Shown piece after piece: positions 1 through 11,280 of a DNA stretch of 64,000 nt. The notes under the pieces are model-generated. The model ran no database searches. It was not told the DNA's origin and saw nothing but the letters and a program-made list of their open reading frames with translations. The DNA comes from Sabellastarte sp. h YS-2021. Lineage: Eukaryota; Annelida; Polychaeta; Sabellida; Sabellidae. A program made the translations under genes and the position numbers. Where the stretch lies: contig OZ024929.1 of assembly GCA_964017235.1 (NCBI GenBank), forward strand, positions 164,843,609 through 164,907,608. Direction: 5' to 3'. Each line of letters opens with the position of its first letter. Position 1 is the first letter of the stretch.

Positions 1-39
1 TTAAAATGGCACCAACCCCGAAAAGACTTGCATCAGTGT

Positions 40-1010
40 CAAGAATATATATTAAGTCATTATTGGATATGCCAAGACTGGACTTGAAACTAACCCTTCC
101 TTAAGCTTATCAAAAGCATCTAGGCATTGACTACTCCACTGAAATTTCACTCCTTTCTTAGTCAACTCATGCAAAGGAGCAGTAATGTGAGAGATTCCAC
201 AAAGGACATGAAATAACTTGCAAAACCTAAAAATGAACACACTTCCTTAACACATGTAGGCACTGGCCACTCAGTAACTGCATCAAGTTTTTAGGATCAC
301 AACTTATACCTTTCTACAAAACCACATGCCCTAGGAACTCTACCGATTCTTGAAAGAACTTACAATTAGAAACCTTCAACTCAAGATTGGCCTGTTGGAA
401 TCTTTCAAACATTTCTAGAAGTTTTGGTGTGTTTTTGAGAAATCACTACCACAACAAATGACATCATCAAGATACAAGACAGACGTTTCCCACTGCAAAC
501 CTCTCCTAACTTTCTCAATTAAGTTTTCAAAAGTACTAGGAGCCCCTGTTAAACCAAATGTCATAACAGTATACTGTATCAAACCCCGTCTAGTATAAAA
601 TGCAGTCTTACACTTATCTTCCTTTTTCAGTGGTACTTGGCCCCATCTAAAGAAGCAAGACAATCTTTGGTATTAGGTAAAACTACAGCTGATTTTCTAC
701 AAATGTTATTAATAGCCCTAAAACCTGTTCAAACACTCAGACTACCATTTTTCTTGGTAACAATTACCAAAGGTGCAGCCCACAGGCTATCACTAGGTTC
801 AATTAACCCTTGTCTTTCTAACTTATCCAGTACTTTTTCCACGGCTTCTCTTTGTGCAATAGGCAACCTCCTAGATCTTTGCTTTATAGGTAAATGATTA
901 CCTATGATTTATTACCTAATGATTGTCAAAGATATGTTCAGTCAAATTTGTCAGAACAATTTTGCCATCAGGACCCACAAAAATATCTTGATATTCATTA
1001 AAGAGCCTGT
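40..1010 (-). pseudogene. Ty3/gypsy reverse transcriptase relic, continuing off the left edge
   Basis: Minus-strand translation in broken frames gives a recognisable Ty3-type RT. Near 880-830 is QRSRRLPIAQREAVEKVLDK, followed by the GLIEPSDSLWAAPLVIVTKKNG block typical of the RT fingers (written here as a motif region, about 820-740). At 663-415 come the palm motifs FGLTGAPSTFENLI and the catalytic YLDDV box. At 240-52 is the RT/RNase H connection with the PLHELTKKGVKFQW and SSPVLAYP motifs. The frame changes at least twice (near 890 and 640) and there are stops after SLSV and near 370, so it is dead. A YQDIF-like motif near 985 marks the usual N-terminal entry to RT. No LTR is visible; the rest of the element lies beyond base 1 or is lost. 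Confidence 0.85.
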
Positions 1011-1015
1011 AGCAC

Positions 1016-4000
1016 CCTCAACACAACTCAACACAACCAGTTAAAAAAACACATAAACAAAGCACCTACATACAACATTTTGAAAACTGCCATGTTATAA
1101 GGGAAATATTTCAGTTTTTATGCAGCTCCCCCCACAGCTTTCAAACATAAACATCCATGTTAGCAGAATGCTGTGATGTATGAGAATGGATTGCTTTCTC
1201 AGGGCCACTGTATATCCTAGTAATATTGCACTATAAACTGCACAGTAAAATTTTTCTCTGCTGAACACAAATTGTTTTAATTTACATAAAAACTTATTCT
1301 ACTTGAGTAAATAGCCAATAATTACTCAGAGAGTATTCCTTGCACCTTTTATAAATTGGAAACCCATCTACAGGAAAAAAAAAACAAATACAAATACAAG
1401 TATACAATAAAAGTCTTGTTTATAATTTGTGTTGGAAAATTCCATGAATAACTTGATATTAATTTATTAAATAATACTTAGATTAAAGTATGTATATGGC
1501 TTTTCATTTGACATCCCACTCAAATATAGTCAATAATAACTTGTTTCAATATTTGATAATGTTTATTTATTTACCTTTTTTTTTTTGTTAGGAACAAAAT
1601 TTTAATACAAGCAGTATACAAAAATGCATAAATAAAACATAAATACATATACCAGTAATATAACCCTACCACTGTTAATTAATAGCTTGTTAAGTTAACT
1701 CTTTTTTTCTGCATAAATACTCTGGGCTGCAAAATTTATAATTTCTTGATTAAATGAATATCAAGAGTTTTATTATGCTAATGTGTGTGTAGCTGGAATT
1801 GATGGCTCATTCCATTTGGCAGCCATATCCTTGATATACAAGGTTGTGGGTATTGTCATTTGGTAAATGTCACTTACTTCTCTCCAAGGGCAGCTGATTA
1901 CCCTTTGAGTTGCTGCAACTGTACAAATTATGTGACACCAAACCTAGCAATCAATCAAGCACTGTACATTAATAAGATACAGTGACACCAACACAGTAGG
2001 TCTACAAGTTAATAGCGCTCAAGATTATACTGTGCCATGGATTTTATTTTACCCTGAAAAACATACATTACAAACAGTCGTTTTCAGAGTTAACAAAGTA
2101 TTTTGTCATCTAGTATGCTAACTGCCGATTATGCTTTTTATTTCACAGTTTATTTGATTTTGATATATAAATAAAGTTAAAACTCAATGTAGTAGAACCT
2201 CCTCTATTCAACTTTCTATAGTTCAAATATTCAGTTGTATGCATCCATTACCAAATTTCTATTTTATGATAGTTTGATACCATGCAGGCTGTTTCATTAG
2301 ATGAACAAAAATCCACAAAATAAAAAAATGATCAATTCCTCATGCAAAGGTAAACTGTGCTTTAGATGCTAAGGTAGGCTATTTTTCAGGCAATAAATAT
2401 CAAATAACCATTAGTTTTGTGGCATTTATTGGCGTCCATGGAGAGACTATATCTCACTAACTTCTAGTATTGGGCAGTTGCCCATTCCTCTTGATTATAC
2501 ATCTATCTTACCTTTGTATTAGTCTTCTGTTTGCATAGATGTACTGTAAATGTGTTACACTGAGAGGCCAATGTCTAAGTGTGCTATTGAGATGGTAAAT
2601 GAAGCCTATTTTTGTTGAATTTTTTTATGGTGCAAAAAATTATTTAAATCTGCTCTAGGTGATAAATCTTTGAATAGGTATCTATTGAAGGCAAGAGAAA
2701 CAGAATATGGCTTAAATTTCAGCACTCAGAAAAAAGTGTCATTTATATATAATGCTGGATGTATAGGTTCCAACATTGTATGAGGCATCAAGATCAAGGG
2801 TACAATCTTTGTGATCTAACAGAGGACCTTCTTATACTGAATTTATAAGATCTAACCAGCAGGTTATGAATATCAAGTTGTCACATTTCTCCTATACACA
2901 ATCTTTTGTTTTTTTATTGCAAGAATTTGAACAAAACATTCAGTGCATAAAAACTGCAATAAAATTCTAAAGATTTGTACACGCCAATCCAATGTGATAT
3001 GATCTGACATGATACATGCAGATACAAGTCTTCTACAACATGAAGAAACTGGCAAAACTTATCAAAATCGATCTAGAAATAAAAAAGTTAAGGTCACAAG
3101 TGGAGTTGTAAATCTATGTTGACCATACCTTCTGGTTTCACTAAAAATTGGAGAATATTTCAAAATAAGATACTCTTTCATATCAGCTCAGCTCATATCA
3201 TTGTTGGAATGTATCTCAGAAGTTCTGTTTGTGTTATCATCATTTTGTGTTATCATACTCATTCCTATGACAGGCAATAAAAAATGCAATACACAACTGA
3301 TGCAAATTCTCAGCCCTTGCTGAAGCTACTGCATACTTGATTCTGTTGAGAACACATTGATTGCTCAGTTGGTTGCTCAAAGTACGTGACAAAAAACAAT
3401 GGTAAGTGAGAAATTATGACTATTGTGGGTGCATTGGTTGCTTTGATGCATTTATTGCTGCATCCAGGTAGTACAGTGTCTGTCAATGGATACTACAAAA
3501 ATCTATAACTCATTTGAAAATGATAACTGTGGTTGTCTCAAAATAATACTGTTGTATTGGGTTTATCGTAAGACTGAATGGTTTCTCAAGGATTAGTCCA
3601 GGCAATCGATTCATTATGACATTATTCATTTACACATAGTTAATGAGTATGGATGTGTATTTTGTAGTAGATATTGGCTCCTGGAATACTACAGTCAGTT
3701 ACTGTGAAGCAAACTACATAAAATGTGCCACTTGTATAGATTTTACCCACTTTCCCTGGACTCTCTACTTTGTGCAGTAACTGACAAAAATAAGCCTAAA
3801 AAAATTATATTCTCTCATAATCTTCAAGAAGCTACTGAGAGTAGTAAATATTAGTGTGTTTTTATGAAATCTTTAATGAAGAATCTCTATAAAAAGCAAT
3901 TTTGGTCAATATTGTTTTTTTTCACCCAGAAATTTTCTTTACCCTTTTAGTGCAAAGCCCGGGATGGCGGGGGTACAAACCCTCCATCGGGTATAATACA

Positions 4001-5039
4001 AGTGCTTGTTATACCATTACAAAGTACTACGGGAATTCACAAGTATGTAAATTACCATTACTCCTGCTACATGTATTGTTATAACATTTTAGACCAAATT
4101 CAGGTTGCACCTTATATGTTTATATGCAACACATATCAAGTAAGATTTTTTCAATGACAAATCATAAATATTAATGTCTACACTTCTGGAAACCTAATTT
4201 TGATTTTTTTTTTGTTATACTGTATGTAATTGAATATTTCACATTACTTCCAATCAAAAAAAATTCAGTCAGTACTGTTATTATGCTGTTATTTACTGTT
4301 ATTTTACTATTTCAATAATAAGTAGCAATACATCATGTTAAATAGAGCATGTTGTTGTGATACATTAAGACAAACAAGACTGTAAAATTATAAAAATTAC
4401 TGAACAAAAAGAGCTTTTTACACACAATATGCTATATATGAATGCACTATTTAAATTAATTTTTTTTTTTACTTAAGTGGCAGATGGAACAGCATACAGC
4501 TAAATTTTTGTTCCAAATTTGAGAACTACTGTTTGGAATTTATCTGATAAAATTTTGGATTTCCCCATTTATTTAGTTGAGGCTACTGGTTTACAAATAT
4601 CAAGACATTTGTTATTACAATAATTTTCAATAGCACATTCTCTTATCAAAGTGTCTTTATTTTATTTATCACAACTATTATATATTTGGTCCTTCTCAAA
4701 AGCACACACAGAGGACTTTCCCTTTTGTGCTCTTGATATTTTTCTTTTGTCGCTGAGGATATACCAACTTAACTGGACTCATTTATATATGAGCAGAAAG
4801 CTAATGAACTATAGATTAAATTGATATATAAATCATCTCTGGGAAAAAATAGTTTACTGAAAATATTAAGAAAAAACTTTCCTTTGATTCTTGTAAATTT
4901 TAAAATATCAAAACAAACAACTTTCAGAAAAGACTGGGTAATTAAGGTCTAATTAGTGAAGTAACTGGACACAGGAACAATTAGGAATTTCTATTGTCCA
5001 CTGGCTGTTTACACAAGGGTTCTACAGCAATGGAATAAG
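1016..5039. other. AT-rich stretch with no gene recognised
   Basis: Only short ORFs of 60 residues or less, none with a motif I recognise. There are homopolymer A and T runs and no tandem array that I could follow. Confidence 0.5.
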
Positions 5040-5760
5040 TAGAGCCAGTATTTGTGAAAGCCTTGGAAATCCATGATTATAAATCTATGAAGGAGTTTGA
5101 ATTGTGCCAAGCTGTTTGTAAAAGGCGTGATAGTGTCAAATTATTAGGAGTGCAAAGAATTGGGATGCTCAGGAAAATCTGCCTAAAGGATGGAGAGTCT
5201 AGAGTCAACTTATTGGCAAACAAACGAGAGATAAGAAGTCCAACTGTAAATGTGTTCTCCAATAACCCCATGAAAGCTAAACTTGCAAAAGGGGAAACAG
5301 ATCAAAATGTGGTAAAATCACAATAAAATACTTGCCAATCTCAAGGGGAATAAAGGAATTGAACATTTCTTATTTTCACAAGAGATAAAGCTCAAAAGTA
5401 AAGCAGAATATTCAAAGACAAGGGATGATAACAATGAACTTACTGACTGACTCAATGGTGACCAAATCATATTTGTGAAAAAAATTGAAGATCCACTTCC
5501 AAGAAAAATCTGGATTAATGACACCAGTGTTAGGATCTTTCACCGAGATCTGCCAACCAGTAAACCATGTTGTTCAAGATGTCATCGAGATAGACACTTT
5601 AGAAGTCAATGTGCAAAAATGATGAGTGTTGCATTGTGTGTAAAGAAAGTAACCATCAGCCAGGTGATGAGGTGTGTTCAGGATCTGCTGAACAACCACA
5701 CAAACATGTCACTGTTTTTGCAGGTAAAAATGACCCTCTGAGAAATTTTATCTATGTGAT
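5040..5760 (+). pseudogene. LINE ORF1-like relic with CCHC zinc knuckle
   Basis: Two in-phase-like pieces (5054-5326 and 5475-5741) lie just upstream of a LINE ORF2 on the same strand. The second contains CSRCHRDRHFRSQC, a C-x2-C-x4-H-x4-C knuckle of the kind found in ORF1 nucleic-acid-binding proteins of Tx1/L1-type LINEs. The spacer between the pieces contains stops, so the reading frame is broken. Position and strand fit ORF1 of the element whose ORF2 starts near 6426. The N-terminal piece has no motif of its own, so its assignment rests on position. Confidence 0.6.
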
Positions 5761-6425
5761 ATAAGGATCTTTGGTGTCAAACATAAATTGGCAGAACATG
5801 CCTACCAAAATTCTGAAGCAATCCAGATAGGAAAGAACAAAGTAGCAAACAGGATTTTGGAAGCCAGCTCTGCCTATCAAGCCAACGTCGAAGCAAGCTA
5901 CTTGCCATACAATCCTCATTGAATATAAGAAAAGGAGAAAGTGATGCAAAGCATTCTCCAAGCAAAAGTTAAGGACTGCCAAGAGTTTTGTGATGCTTTA
6001 CTCAACTCTGAAAATGTCATTGCTAAAGCAGTACTTTTTTGGGCCACTGGATTACATAAACAAAACTCCTGGCCTGGCAAGAATAAGATAAGCAGTTAAG
6101 CTGCTGTCCATCTCAAAAGAAGAAATCATTGAAACACAGAAAAAGAAGCTCAGATCTAGCAATCACAATACCCAAAAATATGCAACAAACCAGATTAACA
6201 ATAATGATGGTGAATCGGATTATTATGAAGACTGAAGGCTCTCCTTTGTTGTTCAATAGTATGGCGAGCATTTTCAAAACATTACAATTATATGACTCTC
6301 TTGGAATTGATGTCCTCAAATTGATTGTTGTATTGTACAACTTCTATGTTACTTCTTACTTAAAACATAGAGTTATGAATGTATTTAGTAAGTTTGAAAG
6401 TATTTTTATGAAAATTTAATATAGA

Positions 6426-8525
6426 TATGAAGCATTTCACTGTTCTAACCTACAACTGTCAGGGTTTGAATAACCACTTTAAATGCCGAAAGCTGTTCCT
6501 ATGGTTAAAACAACAAAAAGGTGATGGCATATTACCACAAGAAACATATTGTACAGAAAAACTAGTACCCCGTTTCTCAAGAGTAACTGGAGAGGTAAAG
6601 TAGAAAATTGTATCTCTAACTCCGGTCATTGTGGAGGTGTCTCGGTTTTATTTTGTGATGGTTTTGAAGGAACAGTTAAAAGACCGGTGACAGTAAGGAT
6701 GGAAGAATCTTTATTGTAGATGTAAAATTAAACAAGAACATTATACACATTCTAACAGTTTACGCACCTAATACAAAAGCTGATAGCCTTTTATTCTATA
6801 AGAACTTATCTGGGATAATTGTAAAATATTGTGACTTAAATAATCTTATTTTAGGTGGGGATTTAAATATATGTTTGACAGATAAAGATTGATACCCAAA
6901 AATAAAAGATTATGATAAGAGCATTGTAACACTGAAACATTTCCTTACAAAATGTAATTTAGCTGATACATGGCAATCTAAAAATAGTGATAAACCAGGA
7001 TATACATATTATGATAGGAAAAACAACTGTCATATTCGACTTGATTATATTTTTGCCTCAAACAATATAAGATGTGAATTAAAAGAAGTGTTAATCTGTC
7101 TACCTGTAAAACAACCTGGTGTCATAGACCATAATGCCTTGAAAGCAGTTTTTGAAATTAATTCACTTCAATGTGGACCAGGTTACTGGAAAATGAATAG
7201 TAGTGTACTGAAAGATCAGCAGTACTTGCAAGAGGTGCACGCGACAATAGATAATACACTGAGACAATACCAAGATATCAAATCATATCAATTAGTGTGG
7301 GAAATACTAAAAATAAATGTGAAAGAGTATATAATATTTTACTGTGTGAACAGGAAAAAAGACAATAATTAAAAAATACTACAAAATTAAAAATATTCAA
7401 AATGGACTAGACAAATTAAGCGAGGACATACTATTTTAAGAAACCAAGGGAAAACTAACAAAAGTTGAAAAAGAGTTACTTCTCAGTTCTCAGTCATAAA
7501 ACAAAGATACTTGAGCTTGAAAGTAAGCGCAATAATTTCTTTGAAGAAAAAGCTAAAAGATATTGTATAAGGTCAAGAGCTAAATGGTTAGAGGAGGGAG
7601 AGATGTGTTCTAAGTATTTTTTTAGCCTTTAAAAACAAAGAAAACAAAGAAAACTGATACATATGTGTGTCTGAAAATAATAACATACTTGAGGAATCAC
7701 TTAAAATTTCATCAGAATCACTACTGAAAAACATGTGTATCACATATACAGATACATAATTACTTGGGGAAATTTACATCGTTAAAAACGTGTGACAAAG
7801 TAATATCAAAAGTAGAACTAAGGCAATTGTTAAAATTTTGAAGTGTAATAAGGCTCCTGGGCTTGATGGATTGGCCAATGAGTTTTATCAAACATTTTGG
7901 AACAAACTTGAACTGACTTATACCAAAATATTGGAGGAATCTTTCACTTTGGGTATTTTGCTAAGCAGTGTACGTAAAGCTGTTATGACACTGATATTCA
8001 AAAAGGGAGACAAAACATTACTTAAAAACTATAGACCCATAAGTCTAACAAACTGCAATTACAAAATCTTAACTTTCGTTCTTGCAAAAGATTGCAGAAA
8101 GTAGCAGCAAAAATTGATATCAGAAAATTAAAGTGGATATATCAAAAATAGATATATTGGTTATAATGCAAGATTAATTCTAGATATAATCGAAGATTGT
8201 GAATGATATAATAAACCAGGGGCAATAATAAAGCTTGACTTTGAAAAGGCCTTTGATATTTTGAGTTGGGATTTTATGTTTGCCTCTTTGGAAAATTTGG
8301 GTTTGGTCATAATTTTCAACAGTGGATAAAGATACTGTATAATACTCCTTTATTTTGCATAAAAAACAATGGATGAATTTCTGGGGAAGCAACAATTAAA
8401 AGGGGTGTTGGGCAAAACTGTCTTGTTTTAGCAATCCTATTTATTCTAAGTATAGAAATATTATCTTTCAAAATAAATGAAACCAAGAAAATATTAAAAA
8501 GAAGTTGTTGGTGTGTTAAGTGGGT
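6426..8525 (+). pseudogene. Tx1/L1-type LINE ORF2 (APE endonuclease + reverse transcriptase), decayed
   Basis: The probable start is at 6426 (MKHFTVLTYNCQGLN). Reading across frameshifts, the apurinic endonuclease motifs appear in order: NCQGLN, the acidic QETYC, ILTVYAPN, LILGGDLNI, LDYIFASNN and DHNALKA (6430-7150), then GPGYWKMN near 7180, a sequence typical of L1/Tx1 ORF2. The RT follows: KAPGLDGLANEFYQTFW (about 7850), LKNYRPISLTNCNYKIL (about 8020), then GAIIKLDFEKAFDILSWDF (about 8220). The element ends near 8525 before any YADD box, so it is truncated at the 3' side. Stops and frameshifts occur throughout. An intact product would nick DNA and prime reverse transcription at the target; this copy cannot. 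Confidence 0.85.
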
Positions 8526-8540
8526 AAGTTAGCCTGATAT

Positions 8541-9267
8541 ATAGCACTATATTTTTGGCTTATATTTCGACTTTCCTTCTACAAATGGTCTAATCAGGGG
8601 CTTGGTTAGTTTTGATTCTTGACCTCCTGAAGTACCTTTTCTGGCTCCGGCATGCTCCGGATTTTGACTAGTAGCTCCAGAATTGCCCTGGGTCAATTTT
8701 GGGTAAAATTGACCAAATGACCCAAAGTTGATTAATTTGAGGTTTTTAAGGAGTAAGTACTATTGCTTTCAGGTAGTAAGTAGTTGGTTACTATGGTAAC
8801 CCTTGCATTCGCTCTAACCCATTGCCCCTTAGTGCTTTAAGGAGGTTAGGTGGTTACCATAGTTTTCCAGTTTTGGTGTTTTGGTCAAGATAGCTAGTAT
8901 CACTGCATAAATCAAGGTAAGATTATTGTAATATTTCCTTGTGTTGTTGATTCAACAACAGATGGTACAAGTTCAGTAAACAATAGTTATATCCATACAT
9001 TCATTTATTGTACTTATTGTTGTAAGTCATAGTATGAACCATTATGTAATACTTAATTATTTTATTGTATTACATATAGTGTATAATAAAGGTTAAGGAT
9101 CAGGTAAGTTTGTTTTTTACTTCATGTAAAAAATAAAATTACGATTGGTGACCAATTAATAGTCAATAACAATGATGTTATTTATAATACTTTATGGTGC
9201 TGTCCATGAAGTAGCAAGAGTAGTCACAAAATAAACATAAAGATGAATTCACTAAATTAGTGTTTTC
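8541..9267. other. Intergenic; one perfect 10-bp hairpin
   Basis: No gene recognised. At 8691-8714 GGTCAATTTT, a GGGT loop and AAAATTGACC form a perfect hairpin. A TTTATT at about 9061 would read AATAAA on the minus strand and could be the polyadenylation signal for the zinc-finger locus just to the right. Confidence 0.4.
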
Positions 9268-9744
9268 TTAATCTTCCTCAGAGGAAGACACTTCACCAAA
9301 TAAGCCACTTAATCCATCATGGAAATTCGTGTCCATGATAATTGCACTAGGGGTGTCCTTGGGTGAATCACTGTTCATGTGTGGTGACTCCTCGTCTTCA
9401 CTGCTTACTGTAATGATGTCTGGCTTATTTGGACTGTAGGCTTTGTTCTGGAGGGAGACCCAGTCAGTGTCAGTGCTCTTGGTGTGTGCATGTTTGGGTT
9501 CTGTTCTGGTTTGTTCAACCTCATAAGGGAAATACCTTCTTACAAGTTGGTTTAATCTTTTGTGGGCATTTACAGGTTCTGTTTTGGGTTTGTGAGGTAC
9601 CTTGGTAATTGTCATTTTACATGTTTTCTTCATTTGTTCTTGAAGTAAGTGACTAATTGTACTACTGTCCCATTGGACCCTTTTCTTAACCTTGAGTTTT
9701 GTATTTGGTACTGGTGGTGGGTTTGTCCATAAGGATTGGTTCAT
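9268..9744 (-). CDS. Hypothetical 158-residue protein, acidic tail with SUMO-interacting-like motif
   Basis: This ORF starts at an ATG (9744) that overlaps the TGA ending the upstream ORF (ATGA), one frame away. I do not recognise a family. The N-terminal half is basic (LKVKKRVQW, VPHKPKTEPVNAHKRL). The C-terminal part contains PDIITVSSEDEE, a hydrophobic core followed by acidic and serine residues as in SUMO-interacting motifs, and the protein ends GEVSSSEED. It is downstream of a C2H2 zinc-finger ORF on the same strand and may be a later exon of that gene: an AAAG/GTAAGT donor lies 27 bases upstream of the ATG. Whether it is translated separately, spliced in, or is part of a decayed frame cannot be decided from the sequence. 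Confidence 0.4.
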   Translation of the reverse strand: MNQSLWTNPPPVPNTKLKVKKRVQWDSSTISHLLQEQMKKTCKMTITKVPHKPKTEPVNAHKRLNQLVRRYFPYEVEQTRTEPKHAHTKSTDTDWVSLQNKAYSPNKPDIITVSSEDEESPHMNSDSPKDTPSAIIMDTNFHDGLSGLFGEVSSSEED

Positions 9745-10123
9745 TGTTTTTTGTGAATGAGATCACTTACCTTTGTTGTTGTTTGTGGTGTTGTTAGTGA
9801 CTGTTGTGGATGTGATAGGTTGTGTGTGTTGGTGGTAGCGCTACTATGTGTTGTAGTGCTAGTTGTAGTCGTGGTGTAACTACTTGTGGAGGGGTATGTG
9901 TTTGGAACTTTATTGTTGTTCTGCCTATGTGTGGGGATTATATCAGTGCTGTTGTTTGTGCACATAAATATTTGGTGCAGTGGGTTATATGTTGCAATGT
10001 GTAACCCGTTGTGTAGTGATTTGATATCAGCTGGGTCTAACACTATTAAAGGTTCAGTGTTTGTGGACTTGTCTTTTGTGTGAACATGTTCAGTGTTTGT
10101 GTTCAGCTTGTGTCACCCATCTG
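9741..10123 (-). CDS. Thr/Ser/Asn-rich low-complexity segment of the zinc-finger locus
   Basis: This frame is open from a stop near 10124 to a TGA at 9741. It contains VLDPADIKSLHNGLHIATYN and then a Ser/Thr/His-rich tract. It overlaps the end of the zinc-finger frame by about 35 bases, one frame off, so either a frameshift or an unrecognised splice separates them. A strong donor-like AAAG/GTAAGT sits at 9774-9765, suggesting that the real exon ends at 9771. No enzyme or binding motif is visible. Composition resembles activation or linker regions, but that is inference only. Confidence 0.35.
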
Positions 10124-10594
10124 GCATGTTTAGCACTTCTTGTCTGGGTGCAAATGTTTTTGTGCATGGTGTCAAGTTTGTTAGAATGATTGTTGTGGTG
10201 ATCAGTTAGTCTATATTGACTGCTTTGCTGACTCACTGTGTTGTTATGCGTGGTGGTATTATTGTCCATAGTGTTGGTTGATGGTGTGTCAGTAAGAATT
10301 GGTTCGATCACTGACTGGGTATCCATGGTATTTTCTGGTTCCTCCAGCAGATCAAAAAAGTCTGGTGGGATGTCACTGTCTTTGATAGTTGATGTTCTAG
10401 GTGGAGGGCTCAGTGAGGGTGTTTTGCTGTGGTATTTCAAAACATGCCTATCCAGATCGTGCTGTCTAGTGTATTTGTTTGTGCATCTGTTGCAGTTATA
10501 ACTTTTATTCAGATGCTTTGTCTGTATGTGACGGTCTCTGTAGTATTTCCTGCAGAAAGATTTATGGCAGATTGTGCAGGAATAGAAGGGTTGC
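10090..10594 (-). CDS. C2H2 zinc-finger protein, internal exon (two fingers)
   Basis: Minus-strand reading from 10594 gives two consecutive classical fingers: YSCTICHKSFCRKYYRDRH (C-x2-C-x12-H-x4-H) and, after the linker LNKS, YNCNRCTNKYTRQHDLDRH with the same spacing. A Pro/Ser-rich stretch (TPSLSPPPRTS) and an acidic FFDLLEEPENT region follow; the frame closes at a TGA at 10090. The exon starts directly after an acceptor-like ATTATTATTGTAG, so earlier exons should lie at higher coordinates, where a repeat element now sits. The product is probably a nucleic-acid-binding protein; target and pathway are unknown. It could also be the accessory gene of a transposon. Confidence 0.55.
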
Positions 10595-10599
10595 CTACA

Positions 10600-10847
10600 A
10601 TAATAATTATTTAAAATATTTTTTTCAAAAAAATGTGTTTTTTATTTTTATATTTTTACAAAAAATTTTTATTAAGAAAATTATTATTAGTTATAATTGA
10701 TATATAATTTCTGCATATTACGGAGGAAGAATAATGTATATCCTCCTTACTAAAACCACTCAAGAAATTTATTGTACCCCAAATAATATTTTTAATTTTG
10801 TTAAAGTATTATTAATAAATAATACAGTTAATAATTTATTAATTATG
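10600..10847. other. Very AT-rich spacer, no gene
   Basis: A/T-dominated sequence between the zinc-finger exon and the hairpin cap of the following element; plausibly intron. No motif recognised. Confidence 0.4.
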
Positions 10848-10868
10848 TCCACCCCCCTGGGGGGTGGA
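10848..10868. repeat. Hairpin cap of tandem-core element family A
   Basis: TCCACCCCCC, a single T and GGGGGGTGGA form a perfect inverted repeat. It is followed by a (GTCCG)-rich minisatellite (about 10891-10950) and then by leader sequence. The inverted relative at 39,8xx has the same arrangement with GTCCA/TGGAC. Confidence 0.75.
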
Positions 10869-11280
10869 TATATTATTTTTGCTTTTTTCGCCGTCCGATG
10901 TCCGATGTCCGTTGTCCGATGTCCGGCGTCCGGCGTCCGATGTCCGGCGTCACGCATGGTTTCCGCTCATTTAAAGGAAAAGTATTAGAGCTATTGTCAC
11001 CAAATTTGGTATGCAGGCTTATTGGGTCAGTAGCTTGCTTGGGATCGCTTTTGGCTGTTGTACCTCTTTTGCTTACTGAGTAATACTTAAGTACAGCTAT
11101 TTTCAGTACCCATTGGTTTCCGTGCATTTAAGCCAAAATAATTAAAGATATTTTACTACAATTTTGAATACAAGATTGTTATGTCCATAGCTCGCTTGGT
11201 ATTGCATTTGGGACTGATAGCTTTGTCAGTACATGAGTAATAGCCATTTAGGTACTTCATTGTGTATTTTCAGTACTACT
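10869..11280 (+). repeat. Family A leader: GTCCG microsatellite and diverged leader monomers
   Basis: Imperfect GTCCG/GATGTCCG repeats at 10891-10950. Then come leader monomers containing AGCTATTGTCACCAAATTTG and a GCAATACCAAGCAAGC-like block, seen here as its complement. The same leader occurs inverted at about 38,990-39,830. Confidence 0.65.

Noticed and set aside
637..897. 86-residue plus-strand ORF
   Set aside because: Antisense shadow of the Ty3 reverse transcriptase relic.
3902..4084. 60-residue ORF
   Set aside because: No motif, no neighbours, length expected by chance.
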